From: Cohnella lupini | Lineage (GTDB): Bacteria > Bacillota > Bacilli > Paenibacillales > Paenibacillaceae | Length of the DNA stretch: 64,000 nt | NCBI RefSeq assembly: GCF_003386205.1 | Contig: NZ_QRDY01000003.1 | Coordinates: 372,001-436,000 of the forward strand | Direction of reading: 5' to 3' | Part shown: one piece after another, positions 1 to 9,166 of the stretch | Layout: the number at the start of each line of letters is the position of its first letter | How positions within the stretch are numbered: position 1 is the first letter of the stretch | The notes under the pieces: model-generated | Told to the model about the DNA's origin: nothing | The model's database searches: none | Seen by the model: the letters and a program-made list of their open reading frames with translations, nothing else | Translations under genes and position numbers: made by a program

Positions 1-1
1 C

Positions 2-2353
2 GAAGGGTTGAAGAATTCGACCTTCATGGACAATTACGGAGTTGCCATCGTTAACGGACTTCTCTTCAAGTCCGACCCCGCTCAATTAAAGCGAATATCG
101 GATCTTAAGAAAATGTTCCATTACGAGAAGGATACCCGTCTTCTGATCGCTCCGGAGCAGATCGAGTCTTTCATCGATCGCGTCGTCAGAGGGTTGAACC
201 AGTTCGTGAACGTGGAAATTTCCCCGCAGATCGCCGATCGAATCGTGAATCCTCCTTTGAACGCCAGACTGCATTTGGATTTCGAGGAGGAGCGGCTGCT
301 CGCGAGATTGGAATACGTTTACGATGATATCGTCATTTCACCCTTGCCGCAGAAAGCGATGAAGAATGCCAGGGAAGACGTTATCCTGATGAGGGATTTG
401 GATCGGGAGAATCGAATCATGGCCGTCATCGAGCGAGCTTCCTTCAAGTTCAACGGGAAAGACGTATATTTGGACCAAGAGGAAGACGTTTACGATTTCC
501 TTTACGACATCTTGCCGCAATTGGGCGACGACGTCGAGATCTACGCTACGGAATCGGTAAAGAACGTCATGCGTACGGTCGAATATCAGCCGAAGGCGCG
601 GCTGGACGTAGATATCGGCACCAATTGGTTGGAAGTTTCGTTCGATATGGAAGGCATGGACGAACAGGAAATACAAAATCTTCTGCGTAATTTGGTGGAG
701 AAGAAAAAATATTTCCGTTTGCCGAGCGGGCAATTCCTGTCGCTCGAACAGGAGAGCTTCAAGGAAATCAACCGCTTGTTCGAGGAGCTGGATCTGAGAA
801 AGCCGGATATGAACGGCAACCGGATTCGAATGCCGGCGGTACGCGGTTTCCAGCTCATGGATCAATTCGGGAAGACGAGTTCCGGCATCCAGTTGGGGAA
901 AACGCTTCGCAAGCTATGGGATAACCTTCGCAACCCGGATAATCTGGACTTCGAAGTTCCGACGGACATGGATCCGATTCTCCGCGATTATCAAAAGTAC
1001 GGCTTTCAGTGGTTGAAGACGTTAGCTCATTACCGGCTAGGCGGTATACTCGCAGACGACATGGGCCTTGGAAAGACCATTCAAAGCATCGCTTACATCG
1101 TATCCGAAACGGCCAAGCCGATCGAAGACGGAGTGGCGCCGTCTCCCGTGCTCATCGTGTCTCCGGCGTCCCTAATCTACAACTGGGAAAGGGAATGCCA
1201 TAAGTTCGCTCCCGAGCTTAGAACGGTCGTCGCGGCCGGAGATCGTCAGGAGCGAAGTGAGCTGATGTCGGAGATGAAGGACGTGGACGTCTGGATTACT
1301 TCGTATCCGTTGCTGCGACGCGATATCGAATGGTACGAAAAGCAAAATTTCCGTACCTTGTTTCTAGACGAAGCCCAAGCGATCAAGAATCACGCCTCTT
1401 TGACATCGCATGCCGTCAGGAGATTGCAAGCGGGACAGCGCTTTGCGCTTACGGGAACTCCGATCGAGAATTCGCTGGATGAACTTTGGTCTATTTTCGA
1501 AGCCATTTTTCCCGGCTTGTTCAGCGGCAAGAAGTCGTTCACGGATTTGCCGCGAGAGAAGATAGCGCGAATCGTTCGTCCGTTCATTCTCCGCAGGCTC
1601 AAGAGCGAGGTTCTCAAGGAGCTTCCGGACAAAATCGAGAGCGTTCAGCCCTCCGAGCTGTCGACCGAGCAGAAGAAGCTCTATCTTGCGTACCTGGAGA
1701 AGCTGCAATCCGATATCGTGAAGGATCTGGCCGTAGAAGGCGGTTTCCAGAGAAATCGGATGAAAATATTGGCCGGACTGACCCGCTTGAGGCAGCTATG
1801 CTGTCATCCCGCTTTGTTCTTGGAAGGCTACGAGGGCACATCGGGTAAGCTCGAGCAATTGCTGGAGATTATCGAGGAGTGCCAGGGCAGCAGCAAGAGA
1901 ATGCTCATCTTTTCGCAATTCACGTCGATGTTGGATATCATCAGGCAAGAGTTAAACGGCCGAGATGTCCCCTACTTCTATTTGGATGGATCGACGCCTT
2001 CCGCGAAACGCTTGGAGATGTGCGACGAATTCAATGGCGGGGCTAGGGATATTTTCCTTATTTCCCTGAAAGCGGGAGGAACGGGACTTAATCTGACCGG
2101 AGCCGACACCGTCGTGTTATACGACTTATGGTGGAATCCCGCCGTCGAACAGCAGGCGGCCGACCGGGCTCATCGCATCGGGCAGAAAAAAGTCGTGCAG
2201 GTCATCAAACTGGTGGCACAGGGCACGATCGAGGAGAAAATGCTGGAGCTGCAGCAGCGGAAGAAGGATTTGATCGACGAAGTGATCCAGCCGGGCGAAG
2301 CGGCTTTATCGACTTTATCCGAGGACGACATTCGCGAATTGCTGGAGATATAA
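2..2353 (+). CDS. SNF2-family DEAD/DEAH helicase, 5' truncated by the window edge
   Basis: The reading frame is open to the first bases of the window, so this is the C-terminal part of a longer protein; Bacillales relatives are usually about 1000-1100 residues with an N-terminal SWIM zinc finger, which would lie upstream. Visible are the helicase motif I (DDMGLGKT, about residue 355 of the visible part), the DEAQ Walker B box (about 456), and the C-terminal helicase lobe ending in motif VI (QQAADRAHRIGQ, about 720). The family uses ATP to translocate on or remodel nucleic acid-protein complexes; the substrate of bacterial members is largely unknown. It ends 27 bases before a strong terminator, so it is the last gene of its unit. 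Family is certain, function is not. Confidence 0.93.
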   Translation, partial: EGLKNSTFMDNYGVAIVNGLLFKSDPAQLKRISDLKKMFHYEKDTRLLIAPEQIESFIDRVVRGLNQFVNVEISPQIADRIVNPPLNARLHLDFEEERLLARLEYVYDDIVISPLPQKAMKNAREDVILMRDLDRENRIMAVIERASFKFNGKDVYLDQEEDVYDFLYDILPQLGDDVEIYATESVKNVMRTVEYQPKARLDVDIGTNWLEVSFDMEGMDEQEIQNLLRNLVEKKKYFRLPSGQFLSLEQESFKEINRLFEELDLRKPDMNGNRIRMPAVRGFQLMDQFGKTSSGIQLGKTLRKLWDNLRNPDNLDFEVPTDMDPILRDYQKYGFQWLKTLAHYRLGGILADDMGLGKTIQSIAYIVSETAKPIEDGVAPSPVLIVSPASLIYNWERECHKFAPELRTVVAAGDRQERSELMSEMKDVDVWITSYPLLRRDIEWYEKQNFRTLFLDEAQAIKNHASLTSHAVRRLQAGQRFALTGTPIENSLDELWSIFEAIFPGLFSGKKSFTDLPREKIARIVRPFILRRLKSEVLKELPDKIESVQPSELSTEQKKLYLAYLEKLQSDIVKDLAVEGGFQRNRMKILAGLTRLRQLCCHPALFLEGYEGTSGKLEQLLEIIEECQGSSKRMLIFSQFTSMLDIIRQELNGRDVPYFYLDGSTPSAKRLEMCDEFNGGARDIFLISLKAGGTGLNLTGADTVVLYDLWWNPAVEQQAADRAHRIGQKKVVQVIKLVAQGTIEEKMLELQQRKKDLIDEVIQPGEAALSTLSEDDIRELLEI

Positions 2354-2380
2354 TTGCTTTCCCTTTCATGACTATATGTG

Positions 2381-2429
2381 CCGGCATTCGGGCAATACTA
2401 CCAAGTATAGCCCGGGTGCCGGTTTTTTT
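2381..2429 (+). terminator. Rho-independent terminator after the SNF2 helicase
   Basis: Inverted repeat CCGGCATTCGGGC / GCCCGGGTGCCGG (with one mismatch) closed by an AT-rich loop and followed by seven T. It separates the helicase from lonB. Confidence 0.9.
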
Positions 2430-2485
2430 GTCTTTTGCTTGCGAAGCTATACCGACCAAAGGCGTGATCGGGGAGGATGATTCAG

Positions 2486-4204
2486 ATGACTTTAAGTATG
2501 GTTTTGATGCTTGTCCAAGTTTTTTTCGCCGTCGTGATCGGCATTTACTTCTGGAATTTGCTGCGTAATCAGAAAAGCAATCGCAGCGCGGTCGACCGGG
2601 AATCCCGGAAGGAAATGGATAAGCTGCGCAAGTTGCGCTCCATTTCCTTGACGAAGCCCTTATCGGAGAAGACCAGGCCCGCTACGATTACGGATATCGT
2701 GGGACAGAAGGAAGGACTTCGCGCGCTTAAGGCAGCCTTATGCAGCAGCAACCCTCAGCATGTGATCGTATACGGACCTCCCGGCGTGGGAAAAACGGCG
2801 GCGGCGCGGGTCATTCTGGAGGAAGCCAAGAAAAATAAGCTTTCTCCGTTCCGCAGCGAAGCGAAGTTTACGGAAATCGATGCCACGACAGCTCGATTCG
2901 ACGAACGAGGGATCGCGGATCCGCTTATAGGCTCCGTACATGACCCCATATACCAAGGGGCTGGCGCGATGGGCGTGGCGGGTATACCGCAGCCTAAGCC
3001 GGGCGCGGTTACGAAGGCCCATGGAGGCATTCTGTTCATCGACGAGATCGGAGAATTGCATCCGATCCAGTTGAACAAGCTGTTGAAGGTGCTCGAGGAT
3101 CGCAAGGTGTATTTGGAAAGCGCATATTACCACGCCGAAGATTCCAACATTCCGATGTATATTCACGATATTTTCCAGAACGGTCTTCCGGCGGATTTCA
3201 GGCTGGTTGGCGCGACGACAAGATCGCCTAACGATCTTCCGCCCGCGCTTCGTAGCCGTTGCATGGAAGTGTACTTCCGCCCGCTGCTTCCGGACGAGAT
3301 CGCCCGAATCGCCGAGAACGCGATTCAGAAAATCGGATTTACCCCGCGTCCGGACACGCTTGACGTCGTCAAACGTTACGCAACGAACGGTCGCGAGGCC
3401 GTGAATATTATTCAATTGGCCGCAGGGCTAGCCTTGTCCGAGAATCGCGACGAGCTAAGCGCCGGGGACGTGGAGTGGGTCGTCAACAGCAGCCAGTTGC
3501 CGCCTCGCCCGGATCGTAAAGTGCCGGCGAAGCCTCAAATCGGGCTCGTTAACGGCTTGGCCGTATATGGTCCGAGCATGGGGGCATTGCTCGAAATAGA
3601 AGTGACCGCCATTCCGGCTATCCCCGGAAAAGGACAATTCAATATTACCGGAGTCGTCGAGGAAGAAGAACTCGGAGGCGGACAGCGGACTTTAAGGCGC
3701 AAGAGCATGGCCAAAGGCTCGCTCGACAACGTTCTGACCGTCCTTCGCCGCAACGGATTCCAGCCGGAAAATTTCGACCTGCACATTAATTTCCCGGGGG
3801 GAACCCCCGTCGACGGACCTTCGGCGGGTGTCGCGATGGCCGTCGCGATCGCCTCGGCGATGACCAAGCAGCCGGTGGACAATAAAATCGCCATGACCGG
3901 AGAAGTGAGCATCCACGGCGGAGTTAAACCTGTCGGCGGAGTAGTCGCCAAGGTCGAAGCCGCGTTCCAATCCGGAGCCGAAACCGTCATTATTCCCAAA
4001 GAGAACTGGCAGGCGATCTTCGAGGGACTCGAAGGAGTCAAGGTCATTCCGGTCGACCGGATGGAAGACGTCTTTCGCCACGTATTCGGCGAGCACGTGG
4101 TTTGGTCGGAGCCGGATTGGCAGGTCAGCGAACTGCCCGTCGCCGCTGACGCGTTCGCGGCGGCGCCGGCGGGATCGGTGCTCCACGCGGAAACCGAGGG
4201 GTAA
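2486..4204 (+). CDS. lonB: ATP-dependent protease LonB (membrane-associated, sporulation type)
   Basis: LonB-type AAA+ serine protease of 572 residues. A single hydrophobic N-terminal segment (about residues 2-24) anchors it in the membrane in place of the LonA substrate-binding domain. Then come the Walker A motif GPPGVGKT (about 95-102), a Walker B FIDEIGE, and the C-terminal protease domain with the catalytic Ser in DGPSAG (Ser446) and Lys in VVAKVEA (Lys489). In B. subtilis LonB is made in the forespore under sigma F and degrades regulatory proteins; the role here is by homology. GGGAGG at 2471-2476 sits 9 bases before the ATG at 2486, whereas the ATG at 2477 abuts it, so 2486 is preferred. 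A terminator follows, so lonB is a separate unit from lon. Confidence 0.95.
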   Translation: MTLSMVLMLVQVFFAVVIGIYFWNLLRNQKSNRSAVDRESRKEMDKLRKLRSISLTKPLSEKTRPATITDIVGQKEGLRALKAALCSSNPQHVIVYGPPGVGKTAAARVILEEAKKNKLSPFRSEAKFTEIDATTARFDERGIADPLIGSVHDPIYQGAGAMGVAGIPQPKPGAVTKAHGGILFIDEIGELHPIQLNKLLKVLEDRKVYLESAYYHAEDSNIPMYIHDIFQNGLPADFRLVGATTRSPNDLPPALRSRCMEVYFRPLLPDEIARIAENAIQKIGFTPRPDTLDVVKRYATNGREAVNIIQLAAGLALSENRDELSAGDVEWVVNSSQLPPRPDRKVPAKPQIGLVNGLAVYGPSMGALLEIEVTAIPAIPGKGQFNITGVVEEEELGGGQRTLRRKSMAKGSLDNVLTVLRRNGFQPENFDLHINFPGGTPVDGPSAGVAMAVAIASAMTKQPVDNKIAMTGEVSIHGGVKPVGGVVAKVEAAFQSGAETVIIPKENWQAIFEGLEGVKVIPVDRMEDVFRHVFGEHVVWSEPDWQVSELPVAADAFAAAPAGSVLHAETEG

Positions 4205-4221
4205 ACGTCGAAATGATTTCG

Positions 4222-4251
4222 AAGAGCCGCCATTCCGGGCGGCTCTTTTTT
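4222..4251 (+). terminator. Rho-independent terminator after lonB
   Basis: Ten-base-pair stem AAGAGCCGCC / GGCGGCTCTT with a six-base loop and a run of T. Confidence 0.92.
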
Positions 4252-4278
4252 GCGGCGAGCGAATACATTTGATACAAT
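4250..4278 (+). promoter_or_regulatory. Candidate sigma-A promoter of lon
   Basis: TTGCGG at 4250-4255 and TACAAT at 4273-4278 with a 17-base spacer, starting at the tail of the lonB terminator and about 45 bases before the lon start. The -35 box is weak (three conserved bases). No CtsR-type heptad repeat was noticed here. Confidence 0.45.
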
Positions 4279-4324
4279 GACTGAAGTGTTTGAATTCGTT
4301 TCAGAACTGCGAGGTGCGTGAATG

Positions 4325-6769
4325 ATGGGTTCGAGCAAACAGAAAAGCCGTTCCATTCCCTTGCTGCCCCTAAGAGGGCTGCTCGTGTATCCCAGCATGG
4401 TTCTACATTTGGACGTCGGCCGGGAGAAATCCGTGAAAGCGCTGGAGCAATGCATGATCGACGACCACATGATCTTGCTTTGCTCGCAATCGGAAGTCAA
4501 TATCGAGGAACCGACGCAAGAAGATATTTATCAGATCGGGACTTTAGCCAAAGTCCGCCAGATGCTGAAGTTGCCTAACGGAACGATCCGGGTACTGGTC
4601 GAAGGCGTCAGCCGGGCCGAGATCGAGCAATATTTGCCGAACGACGAGTTTTACGAGGTGCTTGCGCACGAACTGCCCGAAGGCCAAACGAACGACTCCG
4701 AGCTGGATGCGCTCATGCGCGCGGTGCTTAGCCAGTTCGAGCATTACATCAATTTATCCAAGAAGGTTACGCCGGAGACGCTTGCCGCCGTTTCGGATAT
4801 CGACCAGCCCGGAAGGCTGGCGGACGTGATCACGAGCCACCTGTCGTTGAAGATAAAAGACAAGCAGGAAATTCTGGAAACCGTCGAAGTTCGTCCCCGT
4901 CTGGAGAAACTGCTCGACTTCCTCAACAATGAACGCGAAGTGCTGGAGCTTGAGCGCAAGATCAGCCAACGCGTCAAGAAACAGATGGAGAAGACGCAGA
5001 AGGAATATTATCTTCGCGAACAGATGAAAGCGATCCAGAAAGAACTCGGCGACAAGGAAGGCCGGGCGGGCGAAGTGGAAGAGCTTAGAGCCCAGCTTGC
5101 CGAAGCCGAGCTGCCGGAGAAGATAGAAGCCAAGGTGTCCAAGGAAATCGACCGGTTGGAGAAAATGCCTGCATCCTCGGCGGAAGGCGCCGTCATTCGC
5201 ACTTACGTGGAATGGTTGCTCGCGTTGCCTTGGAGCAAGATGACGGATGACGATCTAGATATCGCGAACGCCGAGAAAATCCTTAACGACGAGCATTACG
5301 GCTTGGATAAGCCAAAGGAACGGGTTTTGGAGTATTTGGCCGTTCAGAAGCTCGTCAAGAAGCTGAAAGGCCCGATCCTTTGTTTGGTCGGTCCTCCCGG
5401 CGTGGGCAAAACCTCGCTCGCCAAATCCATCGCGAAGTCGCTAGGACGCGAATTCGTGCGTATCTCCCTTGGCGGAGTAAGAGACGAAGCGGAAATTCGC
5501 GGGCATCGCCGCACTTACGTCGGGGCTATGCCCGGCCGTATCCTGCAAGGCATGCGCAATGCGGGATCCGCGAATCCCGTGTTCCTCTTGGACGAGATCG
5601 ATAAGATGGCCATGGACTTCCGCGGCGATCCTTCTTCGGCGTTGCTCGAAGTATTGGATCCCGAGCAGAATTCCACCTTCAGCGATCATTACGTCGAAAT
5701 GCCGTTCGACCTCTCCAACGTGATGTTCGTCACGACGGCGAACGTCGTGCATAATATCCCTAGACCGTTGTTGGATCGAATGGAGCTCCTTCACGTCCCG
5801 GGTTACACCGAGCTTGAGAAGCTTCAGATCGCGGAACGCCATCTTCTTCCCAAGCAGAAACGGGACCATGGGTTGGAGGAAGATCAGCTTGCGCTGGATA
5901 GCGATGCGCTTATGTCCTTGATCCGCCATTATACCCGGGAATCCGGGGTGCGTAACATGGAGCAGCAATTGGCGTCCCTCTGCCGCAAAGCGGCTAAGGC
6001 AATCGTAGCCAATCCTGAAGCGGCTCCGTTCGTCATCGACCTCGAGAAGCTCAAGGAGCTCCTCGGACCGCCGAAATATCGCTATGGAATGGCGGAGCTG
6101 GAAGATCAGATCGGCGCAGTAACCGGCCTGGCCTGGACCGAAGTAGGCGGGGATACGCTGGTCATCGAAGTGACGGTTATGCCGGGAACCGGGAAGCTAA
6201 CGTTGACAGGTCAACTCGGAGACGTAATGAAGGAATCCGCGCAAGCCGCATTCAGCTATACCCGTAGCCGCGTGAACGAGCTTGGCATCGATCCTCAATT
6301 CCATGAGAAGACGGACATCCACGTTCATATACCGGAAGGGGCAATTCCGAAGGACGGACCATCGGCGGGAATTACGCTCGCGACCGCTTTGATATCCGCG
6401 CTAACGAACCGGAAGGTTACCCGCACCGTGGCCATGACCGGAGAGATTACGCTGCGGGGGCGTGTGCTTCCGATCGGCGGCTTGAAAGAGAAGTCGTTGG
6501 CCGCTCACCGCGCGGGTATCACCAAAGTATTGATGCCTAAAGACAACGAACGGGATTTGCGGGATATTCCCGAGAGCGTAAGGGCGAATATGACTTTCGT
6601 TCCGGTTGCCCATATGGACGAGGTTCTTCAGCATGCGCTGTCCGAACCCCTGAACCCGGCAGCTAGCGCTTCCGGACAAGAAGAGAACGAATTGCAGACG
6701 GAGAACGCGGCGATTCCGACTGCCGTAAACGACGACCCCGAAGATACGAGGCCGCTCGGTACGCACTGA
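4325..6769 (+). CDS. lon: ATP-dependent protease LonA
   Basis: Full-length cytosolic Lon, 814 residues. Order of domains: N-terminal LAN substrate domain (about 1-200), long coiled-coil helical region (about 200-300), AAA+ module with Walker A GPPGVGKT (about 356) and Walker B FLLDEIDK, and the Ser-Lys protease domain with Ser680 (DGPSAG) and Lys723 (GGLKEK), almost the same numbering as E. coli Ser679/Lys722. It degrades misfolded and regulatory proteins. GAGGTG at 4311-4316 is spaced 5 bases from the ATG at 4322 and 8 from that at 4325, so 4325 is favoured narrowly. engB follows after 18 bases, the usual lon-engB pairing of Bacillales. The C-terminal tail after about 780 is acidic and probably disordered. 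Confidence 0.97.
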   Translation: MGSSKQKSRSIPLLPLRGLLVYPSMVLHLDVGREKSVKALEQCMIDDHMILLCSQSEVNIEEPTQEDIYQIGTLAKVRQMLKLPNGTIRVLVEGVSRAEIEQYLPNDEFYEVLAHELPEGQTNDSELDALMRAVLSQFEHYINLSKKVTPETLAAVSDIDQPGRLADVITSHLSLKIKDKQEILETVEVRPRLEKLLDFLNNEREVLELERKISQRVKKQMEKTQKEYYLREQMKAIQKELGDKEGRAGEVEELRAQLAEAELPEKIEAKVSKEIDRLEKMPASSAEGAVIRTYVEWLLALPWSKMTDDDLDIANAEKILNDEHYGLDKPKERVLEYLAVQKLVKKLKGPILCLVGPPGVGKTSLAKSIAKSLGREFVRISLGGVRDEAEIRGHRRTYVGAMPGRILQGMRNAGSANPVFLLDEIDKMAMDFRGDPSSALLEVLDPEQNSTFSDHYVEMPFDLSNVMFVTTANVVHNIPRPLLDRMELLHVPGYTELEKLQIAERHLLPKQKRDHGLEEDQLALDSDALMSLIRHYTRESGVRNMEQQLASLCRKAAKAIVANPEAAPFVIDLEKLKELLGPPKYRYGMAELEDQIGAVTGLAWTEVGGDTLVIEVTVMPGTGKLTLTGQLGDVMKESAQAAFSYTRSRVNELGIDPQFHEKTDIHVHIPEGAIPKDGPSAGITLATALISALTNRKVTRTVAMTGEITLRGRVLPIGGLKEKSLAAHRAGITKVLMPKDNERDLRDIPESVRANMTFVPVAHMDEVLQHALSEPLNPAASASGQEENELQTENAAIPTAVNDDPEDTRPLGTH

Positions 6770-6787
6770 TAGGAGACCTTAGTTGTT

Positions 6788-7441
6788 ATGAAAATCAAGC
6801 AAAGCGAATTTGTCATTAGCGCGGTCGGTCCAAGCCAGTATCCGGAGGACGGATTGCCGGAAGTGTCTCTTGCCGGCCGCTCTAACGTCGGTAAATCATC
6901 CCTGATCAACAAGATGCTGCTTCGCAAGAATTTGGCGCGAACGAGCCAACAGCCGGGGAAGACGCAGACGTTGAATTACTACAAGATCAACGGCGAGCTC
7001 GGCGAGCTTTATTTCGTCGACTTTCCGGGATACGGTTATGCTAAAGTGTCCAAGTCGGAGCGCGAAGCTTGGGGCAAAATGATCGAGCGGTACTTAAGGG
7101 GACGAGAACCCCTTAAGTTAGTGCTACAGCTCGTCGATCTGCGTCACCCGCCTTCCGCGGAAGACCAGCGGATGTACGAGTGGCTCTCCCATTACGAAAT
7201 TCCGATGGCCGTCGTGGCGACCAAGGCGGACAAAGTATCGCGATCCCAATGGCCTAAACACGTGAAGATCGTTCGCCAGACGCTGGGTATGCCCGGGCAT
7301 GTTCCTCTAATCCTGTTTTCTTCGGAAACCGGACAAGGAAGGGACGAATTATGGAGCATCATCTTGCAATCGGCAGGAATACCGCTTAAAGACCCCTCTG
7401 AACCCCCTAACAACGTGCAGGAAACAGAGGATAACGGTTAA
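6788..7441 (+). CDS. engB: Ribosome biogenesis GTPase EngB/YsxC
   Basis: EngB/YihA/YsxC GTPase of 217 residues, needed for late assembly of the 50S subunit. Motifs: G1 GRSNVGKSS near residue 30, G3 DFPGYG near 78, G4 TKAD near 145. Length is normal for the family (about 195-220), with a short variable Pro-rich C-terminus. The ATG at 6788 is preceded by AGGAG at 6771-6775. Cotranscription with lon is likely given the short gap. In B. subtilis the same pair precedes the hem operon; here two extra genes (7594 and speD) lie between. Confidence 0.96.
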   Translation: MKIKQSEFVISAVGPSQYPEDGLPEVSLAGRSNVGKSSLINKMLLRKNLARTSQQPGKTQTLNYYKINGELGELYFVDFPGYGYAKVSKSEREAWGKMIERYLRGREPLKLVLQLVDLRHPPSAEDQRMYEWLSHYEIPMAVVATKADKVSRSQWPKHVKIVRQTLGMPGHVPLILFSSETGQGRDELWSIILQSAGIPLKDPSEPPNNVQETEDNG

Positions 7442-7593
7442 AAGGTTGAAGGAATCGCGGGAGGAATCGATTTTTGCGCGTTTTTTCCGGGAAAATCAAG
7501 ATTGGCGGAGAAGAAACGGCTAGCGAATTAGCGTATAATAAAGTTAGTTATCGAGTATGACAATCGCAAGACAATGGGAATTGAGGAGATTTT

Positions 7594-8184
7594 ATGGCTC
7601 AACGGGTAGCCACGGAGTATGTCAATGCCAGTCTGACACTGACGGAAGCCGAAATGCCGAGATTGATCTCTCTATGCGAAGTCCAGCAGCTTAGGTTGCA
7701 AGTATTTGTTTTGGATAACGGCAATCAAGAGGTCGTGTTAGAAGAAGACGCGGGCGGAGAGTCCATTCGCTTAACCTTCGAACGAAGCAACAGACAATAT
7801 CGATGCACGTTGACTTGTCGCGTTGTTCAACCAAAACTAACTAACACTTTACGCAAGCTCGTTTCTTCTTTCAAAGGCGATGCGGTCGTCAACCGGATTT
7901 ATCCGAGCTACACGATGGTCTATCATTACATTAAAGGCAACGTAGTGCGCATCGTGGAGAGCAAGGATGCTCTGCTGAGGACGGTATTCGAGCAAAGCGA
8001 TACGCTAGTAAAACTTCAATCCCAATTTAACCTGTGCTCGGTCGAAGAAGAAATCAACCGATTGCGCGGATCCGTCAACGAGCTCCTGGACATTCGCAAT
8101 GTTACGAAGGAACCGGAACTTATTTCGGATATCGATCAAAGATTGAAATATCATAGCCGTCTATTATTCGCGTTAGAAGCTTAA
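7594..8184 (+). CDS. Hypothetical protein, no domain recognised
   Basis: A 196-residue soluble protein I do not recognise. There is no signal peptide, membrane segment or Cys pair. The first 100 residues look like alternating beta strands rich in Val, Leu, Arg and Thr; the region around 105-118 (YPSYTMVYHYIKG) is aromatic; residues 140-190 are predicted amphipathic helix rich in Leu, Glu and Arg. The start is well supported: AGGAG at 7582-7586 stands eight bases before the ATG. A TATAAT at 7534-7539 could be a -10 box but has no -35 at the right distance. A terminator follows directly, so it appears to be a single-gene unit between engB and speD, with codon use like its neighbours. Likely a lineage-restricted core gene rather than an import. 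Confidence 0.8.
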   Translation: MAQRVATEYVNASLTLTEAEMPRLISLCEVQQLRLQVFVLDNGNQEVVLEEDAGGESIRLTFERSNRQYRCTLTCRVVQPKLTNTLRKLVSSFKGDAVVNRIYPSYTMVYHYIKGNVVRIVESKDALLRTVFEQSDTLVKLQSQFNLCSVEEEINRLRGSVNELLDIRNVTKEPELISDIDQRLKYHSRLLFALEA

Positions 8185-8207
8185 GCGAACAGCAGACTCG
8201 GCCTTGG

Positions 8208-8235
8208 AAAGAGCCATCGGATGGCTCTTTTCTTT
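8208..8235 (+). terminator. Rho-independent terminator after the hypothetical gene
   Basis: Perfect ten-base-pair stem AAAGAGCCAT / ATGGCTCTTT around CGG, followed by a T-rich tail. Between it and the promoter at 8370 (135 bases) I see no gene or repeat. Confidence 0.9.
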
Positions 8236-8369
8236 TGTCGCCGGCTTCGCACCACGAGGCGGGATGGCGCATAATTTAGGGCGTAACGGCATTGCGGTGG
8301 GCTTTGCGTGTAAATCGGGGAAATCCACGGCGCGGGGAAAACGGATTGCCGGGCGAGCAAAAAAAACAG

Positions 8370-8398
8370 TTGCATTTACCCACGATAGATGTTATTTT
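8370..8398 (+). promoter_or_regulatory. Candidate sigma-A promoter of speD
   Basis: TTGCAT at 8370-8375 and TATTTT at 8393-8398 with a 17-base spacer. Transcription would start near 8405, just before the folded leader. Alternatives considered are TACAAT at 8419-8424, which lacks a good -35, and TTGACA at 8407-8412, which lacks a good -10; the first would start inside the leader and remove its closing stem. Confidence 0.4.
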
Positions 8399-8404
8399 TA
8401 GATT

Positions 8405-8542
8405 CGTTGACAACACAATACAATAGGAACCAGGATTCACTCAAGGAATGCGGTGAGAGCAAATTCCCTCCAAGTGAATGACGTAGGTCCTAGCGGATGA
8501 AATCAGTTTCACATTTTATTCCTAGGAAGGGGGAACCGAAAG
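8405..8542 (+). ncRNA. Candidate cis-regulatory structured leader RNA of speD
   Basis: The roughly 140-base leader holds nested complementary segments. P1: TAGGAACC 8424-8431 with GGTCCTA 8486-8492 (one bulged A). P2: ATTCACT 8435-8441 with AGTGAAT 8473-8479, seven pairs. P3: GGAAT 8445-8449 with ATTCC 8463-8467, with a purine-rich 13-base loop. The 3' strand of P1 also belongs to TCCTAG 8488-8493, which is exactly complementary to CTAGGA 8522-8527 at the 5' edge of the speD ribosome binding site (AGGAAGGGGG 8524-8533). The two pairings exclude each other, the layout of a translational switch. I cannot assign it to a known riboswitch family. Pairings are seen directly; the regulatory role and any ligand (polyamine or SAM-related would be logical) are inference. 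Confidence 0.45.
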
Positions 8543-8944
8543 ATGGAGTACTCGACTTTCGGACGGCACGTTGCGGTTGACACATGGGGAGGAAACATTG
8601 ATTTACTGAACAGTGCGGAACTTCTCCAATCGCACATGGTGGAAGCAGCTGAAGCATGCGGCGCGACCGTATTATCGGTTCAAGCAAAGCAATTCGAACC
8701 TCAAGGCGCAACCGTTTTGGTTCTGTTATCGGAGAGTCACATCTCCATTCACACGTATCCTGAGAAGGGCTTTGCCGCGATCGATTGTTATACCTGTGGC
8801 GAAACCGTGGATCCGCAAGCAGCAATTGACTATCTAGTCAACGTACTGAAGCCGGAAAAAACTTATGCGAAGAAATTGATCCGTGGACTCGGTGAAATGG
8901 AAGTCGTAGAACCGATGATGAAGCAGGTCGAACTCGTTAAATAA
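8543..8944 (+). CDS. speD: S-adenosylmethionine decarboxylase proenzyme (SpeD/SpeH, prokaryotic class 1b)
   Basis: Pyruvoyl-dependent enzyme that converts S-adenosylmethionine to decarboxy-SAM, the aminopropyl donor for spermidine. At 133 residues it has the short class 1b length. The self-cleavage site is LLSESHISIH: cleavage before Ser65 would give a beta chain of 64 residues and an alpha chain with the N-terminal pyruvoyl group. His70 and Cys85 match the proton acceptor and donor of the Thermotoga enzyme. The ATG follows AGGAAGGGGG by nine bases. It stands alone between a promoter/leader and a terminator; spermidine synthase is not in the window. Confidence 0.97.
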   Translation: MEYSTFGRHVAVDTWGGNIDLLNSAELLQSHMVEAAEACGATVLSVQAKQFEPQGATVLVLLSESHISIHTYPEKGFAAIDCYTCGETVDPQAAIDYLVNVLKPEKTYAKKLIRGLGEMEVVEPMMKQVELVK

Positions 8945-8954
8945 CAAAAAAGCG

Positions 8955-8988
8955 AAAGCCATGGGGGTATTAACTCCATGGCTTTTTT
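8955..8988 (+). terminator. Rho-independent terminator after speD
   Basis: Ten-base-pair stem AAAGCCATGG / CCATGGCTTT with a loop of 11 bases and a run of T. Confidence 0.92.
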
Positions 8989-9101
8989 CATACGTATTAG
9001 GAATAGCGCTGGGACAAATCGCCGACAATAGAAAAAAGCGCCGCAGACGGAGCGGTTTTCATAAAGTTTTCATATTTGAGGGAAAAGTGATCGTACAACT
9101 A

Positions 9102-9110
9102 TGCTATAAT
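9102..9110 (+). promoter_or_regulatory. hemA: Extended -10 promoter element of the hem operon
   Basis: TGCTATAAT at 9102-9110 is a consensus extended -10 (TGN before TATAAT). No good -35 is seen at 17 bases, as is common for extended -10 promoters. Transcription would start near 9117, giving a leader of about 50 bases. No haem- or PerR-type operator was recognised. Confidence 0.5.
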
Positions 9111-9166
9111 AATCGATGACATACAGGATAGTCCTTACTCCTATGCAGAAAGTCGGGTGATTGCTG

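Noticed and set aside
3535..4500. Long reverse-strand ORF (321 codons) over lonB and lon
   Set aside because: It is a shadow of the codon bias of two real genes, spans their junction with the terminator and promoter, and has no ribosome site or family character.
7441..7593. Terminator after engB
   Set aside because: No stable stem with T run was found; the hypothetical gene could be partly read through from engB.
8425..8449. Sigma-H promoter of speD (AGGA ... GAAT)
   Set aside because: Short matches only, inside the predicted leader fold, and no link of speD to sigma-H is known to me.
8424..8493. Cobalamin riboswitch in the speD leader, because of the GGAATGCGGTGAGA segment
   Set aside because: The segment resembles part of a B12 element, but the conserved GCCACTG and B12-box sequences are missing and the gene is not cobalamin-related.
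8405..8542. SAM (S-box) riboswitch upstream of speD
   Set aside because: No S-box conserved core (GAGGGA, kink-turn, AAACC-type segment) and no terminator between the fold and the gene.
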